A DNA stretch of 64,000 nucleotides from Sphingobium naphthae (GTDB lineage: Bacteria; Pseudomonadota; Alphaproteobacteria; Sphingomonadales; Sphingomonadaceae), in contig NZ_JAJGNO010000007.1 of NCBI RefSeq assembly GCF_020782235.1, positions 124,001 to 188,000 of the forward strand. The letters run 5' to 3'. Every line of letters begins with the position of its first letter. Position 1 is the stretch's first letter. Below are positions 26,548-33,687 of the stretch, one piece after another. The notes under the pieces are model-generated. The model was given only the letters and a program-made list of their open reading frames with translations. It was not told the origin of the DNA and made no database searches. Both the position numbers and the translations under genes were made by a program.

Positions 26548-27218
26548 AAAGCCCTCTCTATGTCGCCATCGACACGCCAGACCTGGCCAAGGCGCAGCAT
26601 CTTGCCGGGCAGGTGCGGCACCATGTCGGCGGGCTGAAGCTGGGGCTCGAATTTTTCTGCGCCAACGGGCATCATGGCGTGCATGAGATGATGAAGTTCG
26701 GCTTGCCGATCTTCCTCGACCTGAAGCTCCACGATATTCCCAACACCGTCGCCAAGGCGGTGCAGGCGCTGCACCTGCTGGAGCCTGCGATCCTGACCGT
26801 GCATGCCGCGGGCGGTCGCGCGATGCTGGAGGATGCCAAGGCCGCGGCCGGCGTCAACACTAAGGTCGTGGCGGTCACCGTGCTCACCAGCCTGGACGAT
26901 GGCGACCTGCTCGACATCGGCGTCGGCGGCAAGGCGCACGATCAGGTCCGCCGCCTCGCCGATCTGGCGCAGAGCGCGGGTCTCGACGGCATCGTCTGTT
27001 CGGGCGAGGAAGTGGCGATGGCCAGGAAGGCCTGGGCCGACGGCTTCTTCGTCGTGCCCGGCGTGCGCCCCGCCGGCGGCGCACTCGGCGACCAGAAGCG
27101 CGCGGTCACCCCGCGCCAGGCGCTCGACAATGGCGCCTCCATCCTAGTCGTCGGCCGCCCCATCAGCCTCGCTGAAAACCCGGACCTCGCCGCACGCGAG
27201 ATCGAAGCGACGCTGTGA
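26544..27218 (+). CDS. pyrF: Orotidine 5'-phosphate decarboxylase
   Basis: Final step of UMP synthesis. Product of 224 aa with VAIDTPDLAKA at the start, substrate-binding KLGLEF, the catalytic signature FLDLKLHDIPNTVAKA (Asp-x-Lys-x2-Asp), VHAAGG, and the phosphate-binding loop VVPGVRPAGG with ILVVGRPI near the end. The ATG overlaps the lapA stop. No terminator is obvious in the 177 bases to the convergent beta-lactamase gene, which hold nothing else I can support. Confidence 0.97.
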   Translation: MKSPLYVAIDTPDLAKAQHLAGQVRHHVGGLKLGLEFFCANGHHGVHEMMKFGLPIFLDLKLHDIPNTVAKAVQALHLLEPAILTVHAAGGRAMLEDAKAAAGVNTKVVAVTVLTSLDDGDLLDIGVGGKAHDQVRRLADLAQSAGLDGIVCSGEEVAMARKAWADGFFVVPGVRPAGGALGDQKRAVTPRQALDNGASILVVGRPISLAENPDLAAREIEATL

Positions 27219-27395
27219 GATAAAAGGCAGCGGGCGGCGCTTGTCCTCCGATCGATGCTGGGCGCTCCCGCCTGACCGGCGACCATCTTTCAGGTCACGG
27301 CATGACAAAGGTTGGGCGTCCCTTCGTCATCCCAAGACGCGCCAAACTCGCCCCGATGGCTGCTTTCCCATTACCTCAGGGAGCGCGGTCCGCCC

Positions 27396-28370
27396 CTATT
27401 CCAAGCCGCTCTTCTGCGCCTGGCCGACGAAGCTGAGGGCGGCGCGCGCGGTTTGGGCGATCGCGGCTTCGGCCTTCTTGGCGTCGACGGTCGGGCGGTC
27501 GAGATAGATGGCGAGGATATATTCCTCGCCCTTGGGGGATTTGACCAGCGCGACGTCATTATAGGCATTGCCGCAGCTGCCCGTCTTGCTGCCCGACGTC
27601 CAGCCCTCGGGCAAGCCCGCCTTGATCCGCTTGTCGCCGGTGCTGCTGGCGTTGAACCAGGCGCGCAGGCGATCGGCGCTGTCAGGCTTCAGGTCCTGGA
27701 AGAAGAGCCGCGCCATCAGCCCGGCCAGGGCGGCGGGCGTGGTCGTGTCGCGCGGATCGCCTTCCGCATTCTCGTTGAGCGCAGGTTCGTTGCGGTCGAG
27801 CCGCGTCACCGCGTCGCCATGAACACGGATGAAGGCGGTCAGCCCTTCCGGGCCGCCCAGCATGGGCAGCAGCAGGTTGGCGGCGCTGTTGTCGCTGACC
27901 TCGACCGCCGCGCGCGCCAGTTCCTCCATGGTCATGCGGCCGCGCTTCAGATTCTTCTTCACCACCGGCGCATAGTCGAGCACGTCGTCCTTGCCGAAGG
28001 GGATGGTGCCTTCGAGGCCGAACTTGCCGCCATCCGCGCCCGTCAGCACGGCGGCCGCCAGCGGCGCCTTGAAGGTCGAGCACATGGCGAACCGCTCGTC
28101 CCGGTTGAAACCCAGCAGCAACGCGCCGCGCCGATCGACCACCGCAACGCCCAGCCGCCCGCCGGTCTCTTCCTCTATCTCCTTGGGATTGCGCACCTGC
28201 TCCAGCGCCGATTGCGGCACCAGATAGCGGGGCGCGGCCGGCATCAGCGTGTCGAGATTGCCCGTCGGCGCCGCATCCTTCGCCGGCGTCGTCTGCCGAT
28301 CGGCGGCAAGCGAGGGGGCGGCAAGCAGCGCCAGCGCGGCAAGGGCGGTCGGCATCTTCATGATCGGCAT
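27396..28370 (-). CDS. Class A beta-lactamase with carbapenemase-type cysteine pair
   Basis: Exported serine beta-lactamase (324 aa; signal peptide ending PSLAA). Class A motifs: S-T-F-K with Ser70 at residue 98, SDN at 159-161, the omega-loop RNEPALN with Glu166 at 195, and KTG at 262-264. Cysteines directly before Ser70 (CSTFK) and at the 238 position (KTGSCG) match the Cys69-Cys238 disulfide of KPC, NMC-A and SME-type carbapenemases. It could belong to the Sphingobium class A group; spectrum cannot be read. The ATG shares one base with the ferredoxin stop (TGATG), so expression is probably coupled to a Fe-S operon. Confidence 0.92.
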   Translation of the reverse strand: MPIMKMPTALAALALLAAPSLAADRQTTPAKDAAPTGNLDTLMPAAPRYLVPQSALEQVRNPKEIEEETGGRLGVAVVDRRGALLLGFNRDERFAMCSTFKAPLAAAVLTGADGGKFGLEGTIPFGKDDVLDYAPVVKKNLKRGRMTMEELARAAVEVSDNSAANLLLPMLGGPEGLTAFIRVHGDAVTRLDRNEPALNENAEGDPRDTTTPAALAGLMARLFFQDLKPDSADRLRAWFNASSTGDKRIKAGLPEGWTSGSKTGSCGNAYNDVALVKSPKGEEYILAIYLDRPTVDAKKAEAAIAQTARAALSFVGQAQKSGLE

Positions 28371-28705
28371 CACATTCCCTGCATATTGTTGAATTCGTCT
28401 GGGATGCGGACGGTCAGGCTGTCCATCCCCGCGTCGAGCACGATCTGGCAGGACAGGCGGCTGGTGCGAGTGGCGGCCGCCGCCAAGTCCAGCATATCCT
28501 CTTCATCCTCGCTCGCGCGCGGCAGTTTGGCGAAGTCCCCGGCATCGACGATGACATGACAGGTGGAGCAGGCCATCTGCCCTTCGCAGGTTCCTTCGAG
28601 CGGCTGGCCCGCGCCTTGCGCGACATCCAGCAATACCGATCCCGCCGGGGCGTCGACCTCCTGCCGCCGCTCTCCGTCAGCGCTGATGAAGGTGACCCTG
28701 GTCAT
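28370..28705 (-). CDS. 2Fe-2S ferredoxin
   Basis: Adrenodoxin-type [2Fe-2S] ferredoxin (111 aa) that transfers single electrons. Cluster ligands follow the C-x5-C-x2-C...C pattern: CEGQMACSTC plus the distal cysteine in RLSCQIVLD. ISC-type ferredoxins donate electrons for cluster assembly, which fits the two cysteine desulfurase genes upstream. It lies 15 bases after the second desulfurase gene and ends at the start of the beta-lactamase gene. Confidence 0.93.
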   Translation of the reverse strand: MTRVTFISADGERRQEVDAPAGSVLLDVAQGAGQPLEGTCEGQMACSTCHVIVDAGDFAKLPRASEDEEDMLDLAAAATRTSRLSCQIVLDAGMDSLTVRIPDEFNNMQGM

Positions 28706-28720
28706 GGACGTGACGCTCCC

Positions 28721-29812
28721 TTATCGCAGCGCCGCTTGTGCGGCTGCCGCCTCATTCAACGCCTTTGCAGCCCTCTCCAGTTCGTCCGGCGTCGTGTAGC
28801 GGCCAAAGCCGATCCGCACCGATCCCCGCGCCTGACGCTCCGTCAGCCCCAGCGCGCGCAGCACATGGCTAGGCCGCCCGGACCCGCTTGCGCAAGCGCT
28901 GCCGAGCGAAAAAGCGATATTGCGGCAATAAGACAACAGCTGCGCGCCATCGATGCCCTCGCGCCGCAGGTTGAGATTGCCGGGATAGCGCGCCGTGGCG
29001 CTGCCGTTCAGCGCCCAGCCTGAAAAGAGGGTTTGGGCAAGCGCAGCCAGGCTTTCGATATGGATGCGGTCCGCCTCCGCCCGGTCGCGCATCAGCCGCG
29101 CGGCGACGCCGAAGCCGGCGCACAGGGCAGGCGACAGGGTTCCGGACCGAACGCCCCCTTCCTGCCCGCCGCCATGCAGCAGCGGCGCGGGCCGGACGCT
29201 CTCGCGCAGCCACAGCGCGCCTATGCCCTTGGGTCCGTGGATCTTGTGCGCGCTGATCGCGACCATGTCGCACGCATCGGGAATGGCGACCCGGCCATAG
29301 CCCTGCACGGCGTCGCACAGGAAGAGCGCGCCGGCCTGATGCGCCAGATCGGCCAGCATCGCTACGGGCTGGATCACGCCGATCTCGTTATTGACCAGCA
29401 TCGTCGCAACCAGCGCGACGCCCGGCCGGATCGCGGCGCGAGCCGCGTCCAGATCAACGATACCGTCCGGGTCGACCGGCAGGATCGTGACGCGCCGGCC
29501 CTGCCGCCGCATCGCCTCAACCGTATCGAGCACGGCGGCATGTTCGGTCGCGATGGTGACGATGTCGCCCGCCGGCGCGCCCTGGATCGCGATATTGAGC
29601 GCTTCGGTCGCACCGGACGTGAAGACCAGCCTGCCGCCGGATGGCAGCAGCCGGGCGATCTCCTCACGCGCGACCTCAACCTGCGCGGCGGCGGCGCGGC
29701 CGGCGCGATGCGCGCTGTGTGGATTGGCGAACTGGTCGCGCAGCAGCGGCGCCATCGCATCGAAGACTTCGGGCGCGAGCGGCGTCGTCGCCTGATAGTC
29801 GAGATAGATCAT
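28721..29812 (-). CDS. Cysteine desulfurase (second copy)
   Basis: PLP-dependent NifS/IscS-type enzyme (363 aa) that takes sulfur from cysteine for Fe-S clusters or tRNA thiolation. Seen: YLDYQATTP, TSGATEALN, TEHAAVLD, VNNEIG, PLP lysine in AISAHKIHGPKG, and the sulfur-carrying cysteine in GSACASGSGRPSH. The start ATG overlaps the stop of the first desulfurase gene (ATGA), which sets it at 29812 despite a longer open frame. Two desulfurases in tandem suggest separate partners or a dimeric pair. Confidence 0.93.
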   Translation of the reverse strand: MIYLDYQATTPLAPEVFDAMAPLLRDQFANPHSAHRAGRAAAAQVEVAREEIARLLPSGGRLVFTSGATEALNIAIQGAPAGDIVTIATEHAAVLDTVEAMRRQGRRVTILPVDPDGIVDLDAARAAIRPGVALVATMLVNNEIGVIQPVAMLADLAHQAGALFLCDAVQGYGRVAIPDACDMVAISAHKIHGPKGIGALWLRESVRPAPLLHGGGQEGGVRSGTLSPALCAGFGVAARLMRDRAEADRIHIESLAALAQTLFSGWALNGSATARYPGNLNLRREGIDGAQLLSYCRNIAFSLGSACASGSGRPSHVLRALGLTERQARGSVRIGFGRYTTPDELERAAKALNEAAAAQAALR

Positions 29813-30930
29813 CGCCGCGCCCGCCCCGCCATGTCCGTCCAGGCCTTCAGGAAACGCTCCACATCCGCCATGCCTGTGCCCGGACCGAAGCTGACGCGCA
29901 CCACTTCGGCAGCGGCCGCCTTGTCCCAGCCCATCGCGCCCAGCACATGGCTGGTCTTGAGCGAGCCCGAGGAACAGGCGCTGCCCGCCGATACCGATAT
30001 GCCCTGGAGGTCGAACTGGATCAACTGGGCGCGGGCGGGAACGCCCGGCATGCGATAGCTCGCGATCGTGGGGATGCGCGGCGCGTCGCGCGCGACAATC
30101 GCGCCGCCCGCCGCCTCGATCCCCGCGTCGAGATACGCGCGCAGCGTGGCGGCCTGCTGCAACCAGTCGTTCCGCGTTTCCAGCGCGGCCGCCATGGCGA
30201 GGATGGCGGGCAGATTTTCGGTGCCGGCGCGATAGCCCTGTTCCTGTCCGCCGCTGGGCGCGATCAGGCCGAGGTCCCGGATCAGCAGCGCGCCGACGCC
30301 CGGCGGGCCGCCGAACTTGTGCGCGCTGATCGCGATCATGTCCGCGTCCGGCAGGGGCAGCTTGCCCGCGCTCTGGGCGCAATCGGCGAACAGGATCGCG
30401 CCTTCGCGATCGACCCGGTCGAGCGGCTGGATCACGCCCGATTCATTGTTGACATGCTGGATGGCCATCAATGACCGCGCGCCATCAGGCCGGCGCGGGC
30501 TGGCATCGCCCTGTTCCTGCTGCGGGGAGGAAGAAGCAGGGTCGCCGCATTCGCCGGGACGGCCGTGGAGGATGAGGCCGTTGGCATCCACCTTCAGCCG
30601 CTCCGCTCCCTCCGTCACGCGCAGCACGGCGTCATGCTCCACCGGTGACGTGACGATCCGCCCCGTCTTGGCGCGAGTCAGCGCGATGGCGATCGCCTCG
30701 CTGGCGCCCGATGTGAAAAGGATGGGGCCGCTCCAGCCAAGCGCATCGGCGATGCGCCCGCGCGCATCCTCCAGCGCCGCGCGGGCGGCGCGACCATCGG
30801 CATGGGGGCTGGAGGGATTGGCCCAGCTATCCAGCGCGGCGACCATGGCGGCGCGCGCCTGCGGCAGCATCGGGGTGGTCGCGGCATGATCGAGATAAAG
30901 GCGGTCGGCGGCCAAGCGGGCGTTACTCAT
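29809..30930 (-). CDS. Cysteine desulfurase (first copy)
   Basis: First gene of the four-gene minus-strand operon; NifS/IscS-type enzyme of 373 aa. Seen: YLDHAATTP, TSGASEAIA, VNNESG, PLP lysine in AISAHKFGGPPG, and active cysteine in GSACSSGSLKTSH. Between the VDANGL and HVNNE strands there is an unusual Pro/Ser/Gln/Arg-rich stretch (PASSSPQQEQGDASPRRPDG, about residues 130-150) unlike the regular helix found here in relatives. A TATATA -10-like element lies at about 30953-30958 upstream. Confidence 0.92.
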   Translation of the reverse strand: MSNARLAADRLYLDHAATTPMLPQARAAMVAALDSWANPSSPHADGRAARAALEDARGRIADALGWSGPILFTSGASEAIAIALTRAKTGRIVTSPVEHDAVLRVTEGAERLKVDANGLILHGRPGECGDPASSSPQQEQGDASPRRPDGARSLMAIQHVNNESGVIQPLDRVDREGAILFADCAQSAGKLPLPDADMIAISAHKFGGPPGVGALLIRDLGLIAPSGGQEQGYRAGTENLPAILAMAAALETRNDWLQQAATLRAYLDAGIEAAGGAIVARDAPRIPTIASYRMPGVPARAQLIQFDLQGISVSAGSACSSGSLKTSHVLGAMGWDKAAAAEVVRVSFGPGTGMADVERFLKAWTDMAGRARR

Positions 30931-31066
30931 TGATTGCGGAAATGGCGGCGCCTTCTATATAGGCGGTCTGCCGCGCCGCGCCAGCAAAGCTTGGCGCGCG
31001 CCGACCCTATCCCCAGCTGCCCGGATCCCTGTGAGGAATGGGCGGCCCAGAACGATAACAGGTGCC

Positions 31067-31723
31067 ATGCCCGACGTCATTTTCCCCGGACCCGAAGGCC
31101 GCCTCGAAGGCCGCTTTAGCCCGCCGCCGCGCCCGCGCGCCCCGGTCGCGATGATCCTGCACCCCCATCCGCAGGGCGGCGGCACGATGAACGACCGCAT
31201 CACCCAGGCGCTCTACAAGACGTTCGTGAAGCGGGGCTTCGCCACGCTGCGCTTCAACTTCCGCGGCGTCGGCCGCAGCCAGGGCACGTTCGACAACGGC
31301 ATTGGCGAACTGTCCGACGCGGCGGCCGCGCTCGACTGGGTGCAGAGCTTCCATCCCGAAGCACAGACGACCTGGATCGCGGGCTTTTCCTTCGGCGCGT
31401 GGATCGGCATGCAGCTGCTGATGCGCCGGCCGGAAATCCGCGGCTTCATTTCGGTCGCGCCGCCGGCGAACATGTATGACTTCTCGTTCCTCGCCCCCTG
31501 CCCTTCGAGCGGCATCATCGTTCAGGGGACGTCGGACGAAGTGGTGACGGCCAGCGCGGTGCAGAAGCTGGTCGACAAGCTGCGCACGCAAAAGGGCATC
31601 ACCATCCATCATGACGAGATTCGCGGCGCGAATCACTTTTTCGAGCATGAACTCGATCAGTTGATGAAGTCGGTCGACAATTATCTCGACATGCGCCTGT
31701 CGCCGGATTCGCCGATCCGCTGA
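31067..31723 (+). CDS. Alpha/beta hydrolase (COG2945 type)
   Basis: Compact cytoplasmic alpha/beta hydrolase of 218 aa. Seen: HPHPQGGGTMND oxyanion region, RFNFRGVGRSQG, nucleophile elbow GFSFGAW (Gly-x-Ser-x-Gly), acid-bearing loop QGTSDEVV, and catalytic His in GANHFFEHELDQL. The substrate is unknown. The chosen start MPDVIFPGPEGRLEGRF matches relatives; 12 further upstream codons are open but not conserved. It is divergent from the desulfurase operon. Confidence 0.88.
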   Translation: MPDVIFPGPEGRLEGRFSPPPRPRAPVAMILHPHPQGGGTMNDRITQALYKTFVKRGFATLRFNFRGVGRSQGTFDNGIGELSDAAAALDWVQSFHPEAQTTWIAGFSFGAWIGMQLLMRRPEIRGFISVAPPANMYDFSFLAPCPSSGIIVQGTSDEVVTASAVQKLVDKLRTQKGITIHHDEIRGANHFFEHELDQLMKSVDNYLDMRLSPDSPIR

Positions 31724-31741
31724 CTGCGAAGCCGATTCAGG

Positions 31742-31780
31742 AAAAAGGGCGCGATGGCCGATGACCGCCGCGCCCTTTTT
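31742..31780. terminator. Bidirectional rho-independent terminator
   Basis: AAAAAGGGCGCG against CGCGCCCTTTTT, a perfect 12-bp stem with a 15-base loop, between the convergent hydrolase and the minus-strand gene at 31820. Confidence 0.88.
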
Positions 31781-31819
31781 GCTGACCGGCCCTCCCCCCC
31801 GGGAGCGCCGGCCTGCGGG

Positions 31820-32368
31820 TCAGTTGGCCTTGCTCATGTCCACCTTTTCCACCCATTCGGGGTAGAAGGTCGGCTCGCGATTGGACCAGCCCGCGGCGGT
31901 CGCGGCGGCTTCGCTGATCGACTGGAGCAGCGCGCGGCGCTTTTCGGGGTGAAGATGCGGCAGGCTCGCCGCCGCGCAGAAGGCGCCGGGCAGCCAGGGG
32001 CGCGATCCGGCGCCCAGCAGCCGTTCATAGAGGAAGCGATAGGCCGAAAAGCTGCCGAGCCGGTCCTGCCCCAGGTCGAAGGCCGACAGGGTCACCAGCG
32101 GCGCCATGAAGGGCTCCACCTGCTCCAGCCCGCTATCGTCCGGCACGCGCGTCTTGATCTCGTCCAGCCGCCCGTAGATGCGGGCCTGCGCCCGGATCGA
32201 CGCTTCTTCCACCATGTCGCGCGACCACAGCTTCATCGCGTCGCGGCGATGCAGCCCGATGTCGAGCGATCTGCGAATATAGCGTTGCGTCGCGGACGGG
32301 AAGCTCGCGAATTCGCGCAGTTCCGCCAAGGTGATGGCGCCGTCCGCTGGTCTTGCACTCGTGCCCAT
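31820..32368 (-). CDS. Conserved-looking protein of unknown function
   Basis: Product of 182 aa with no signal peptide or membrane helix. It is mostly helical by composition (LAELREFASFPSATQRYIRRSL, WSRDMVEEASIRAQARIYGRL) and has an aromatic C-terminus (WSNREPTFYPEWVEKVDM). I do not recognise the family. GGAGGG precedes two ATGs; the one at 32368 has the better spacing. Codon use is normal for the window, which supports a real gene. A long inverted repeat (32395-32450) lies upstream. Confidence 0.7.
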   Translation of the reverse strand: MGTSARPADGAITLAELREFASFPSATQRYIRRSLDIGLHRRDAMKLWSRDMVEEASIRAQARIYGRLDEIKTRVPDDSGLEQVEPFMAPLVTLSAFDLGQDRLGSFSAYRFLYERLLGAGSRPWLPGAFCAAASLPHLHPEKRRALLQSISEAAATAAGWSNREPTFYPEWVEKVDMSKAN

Positions 32369-32394
32369 GCTCATGCCCTCCGACTTCAAGTCGT

Positions 32395-32450
32395 ACGACA
32401 GAGAATGCGCCCGCCATGGTTACCGAAGGCTTAAGCGCCCATTCTGTCGT
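32395..32450. repeat. Interrupted inverted repeat upstream of the gene at 31820-32368
   Basis: ACGACAGAGAATGCGCCC and GCCCATTCTGTCGT are inverted copies (two-base gap) separated by 24 bases. The symmetry and the place before a start codon suggest an operator pair. The surrounding 171 bases to 32540 show no gene. Confidence 0.4.
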
Positions 32451-32539
32451 CGTTCACAAGGGATCAGATTTGGTTGTGCAGCGCAACATGAAAATCCGAA
32501 CTTTGCGACAGAAGGATTACAGCGCGTCAGATCGCGCAA

Positions 32540-32920
32540 TCAGGCAAGGATCGGCGCGTCCTGCGTCAGCCAGGCGAAGGCGGTGTCCGCACGATCGAAG
32601 ATCTGCAGATAGGACTGCGTCATCTCCCGCTTCACCTGCAGCCGTGCGATCGCGCTGGCGGTAACGACGGCGATGCGGCGCGCGCGGGGAAAACCCTCAA
32701 AATGGGTGCGGAACATGGCGATCGCGTCCTGCGGCTGTACCGCGCTCTGGCTCATGTCCATGCGCAACAGATAGCCCGGATGAAATCCCTGGCGAGTGAA
32801 CTCGGCCTTGCAGGCTTGCGCGTAAGGGCCGACATCCTCGGCCGCGAAATGACGATGCCACGCGACATCCATCAGGCGCAAATCATGGCGGAAGACGATG
32901 CTGTAATGGGCATGGGACAT
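32540..32920 (-). CDS. Small protein, SpoIIAA/STAS-like layout, unknown function
   Basis: Soluble product of 126 aa: an N-terminal strand region (HYSIVFRHDLRLMDVAWHRHFA), helix AEDVGPYAQACKAEF, a LLRMDMS strand, a second helix, and RRIAVVTASAIARLQVKR near the end. The order and lengths recall SpoIIAA/STAS-type folds common in sphingomonads, but there is no decisive motif, so this is tentative. The start is the only ATG that keeps the first strand. Confidence 0.65.
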   Translation of the reverse strand: MSHAHYSIVFRHDLRLMDVAWHRHFAAEDVGPYAQACKAEFTRQGFHPGYLLRMDMSQSAVQPQDAIAMFRTHFEGFPRARRIAVVTASAIARLQVKREMTQSYLQIFDRADTAFAWLTQDAPILA

Positions 32921-32972
32921 GAAGCGGATCTCCGGTCCGCAGGTCCTTGCCCGACAGAGGTTAGAAAATGCC

Positions 32973-33227
32973 TTACGCGGCTGGTCGCGACGCCAGCACG
33001 GCGCCGATCATGTTGCGCCATACCGCCACGTCTCCCGCTTCCGCCATCTGCGCATCGGGCTCGCGCAGCGTGTGGAGAATGGCATAGGCATCCTCCACAT
33101 GGTCGCGCCATGCCGCGTCCACGGCGCTCGACGCGTGAGGATCCTGCCCTTCGCCGTTCAGGCTGAGATGCCGCCCAGCCAGAACCCGGGCAATCCGCTC
33201 GACAGCGGGGGTACAGGACGTCGGCAT
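32973..33227 (-). CDS. Small protein of unknown function
   Basis: Product of 84 aa, MPTSCTPAVERIARVLAGRHLS then VDAAWRDHVEDAYAILHTLREPD and a C-terminal amphipathic helix (VAVWRNMIGAVLA). It has the composition of a small conserved sphingomonad protein, but I do not recognise a family. GAGAGGAG lies about 11 bases before ATG 33227; a longer in-frame start (33290) lacks a ribosome site. It lies in a run of small minus-strand genes. Confidence 0.6.
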   Translation of the reverse strand: MPTSCTPAVERIARVLAGRHLSLNGEGQDPHASSAVDAAWRDHVEDAYAILHTLREPDAQMAEAGDVAVWRNMIGAVLASRPAA

Positions 33228-33313
33228 GAAATTGTCGCTCCTCTCAAAAAATATGTCGTGGCCGATGATGCCATCCGCTTTGTCGAGCATAGCATCATCG
33301 GCCGCGACCGCCG

Positions 33314-33523
33314 TCAATCCTCTTCGCGATAGCCCGACGAAGGGACCGGATCGCCATTGTCGCCGGACCGCGCGGTCGATGGCGGATCGGAAGCGTCCAT
33401 CGAGTCCTTGAGGCCCTCCTCCAGCTTCTCGTCGATGCTGACCACATGATCCTGATGATCGGTTTCGCGTTCGTCTCCGGCTTCCTCGCGGCTGTTGGGG
33501 CGAATGTCGCACTTGTCGCTCAT
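33314..33523 (-). CDS. Small acidic protein with SDPP motif
   Basis: Product of 69 aa, very hydrophilic and acidic (NSREEAGDERETDHQDHV), ending with MDASDPPSTARSGDNGD, which resembles the xASDPPS motif found near the end of many small stress-related proteins of alphaproteobacteria. GAAGGAG precedes ATG 33523. A GGAAC-N17-CGTTT sequence upstream fits an EcfG (general stress sigma) promoter. Molecular function is unknown; probably disordered. Confidence 0.72.
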   Translation of the reverse strand: MSDKCDIRPNSREEAGDERETDHQDHVVSIDEKLEEGLKDSMDASDPPSTARSGDNGDPVPSSGYREED

Positions 33524-33568
33524 GTCACTCTCCTTCCACGCGCCTGCGCGGCGCGTTTTCAAGGCGAT

Positions 33569-33595
33569 AAACGATGCGGTCCCGAGCGCGGTTCC
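33569..33595 (-). promoter_or_regulatory. EcfG-type general stress promoter
   Basis: On the minus strand GGAAC (33595-33591), a 17-base spacer and CGTTT (33573-33569) match the alphaproteobacterial EcfG consensus GGAAC-N16/17-CGTT. It lies about 46 bases before the start of the small acidic protein, a normal leader length. Confidence 0.6.
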
Positions 33596-33604
33596 GCTGT
33601 TGAT

Positions 33605-33635
33605 CGTTCGACCAACAAGCATCGCCGTTCGACCA
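33605..33635 (+). promoter_or_regulatory. Tandem direct repeat, candidate LytTR binding site
   Basis: CGTTCGACCA occurs at 33605-33614 and 33626-33635, exactly 21 bases apart. LytTR-domain regulators typically bind two 9-10 bp direct repeats with about 21-bp periodicity. The site lies 53 bases before the LytS-like kinase gene, whose operon encodes a LytTR regulator. Confidence 0.55.
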
Positions 33636-33687
33636 GCTACAAGGGGCACAGGGCGACAAGCGCGCCGGATCGGCGTAGACCCGTTGC

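Noticed and set aside
28721..30930. nif or suf gene cluster
   Set aside because: The two desulfurases and ferredoxin fit ISC-type supply, but no scaffold, SufBCD or nitrogenase gene is adjacent.
33236..33250. T-rich stretch ahead of the small gene at 32973 as a terminator
   Set aside because: It lacks a stable stem; the run of A/T is short and next to the ribosome site.
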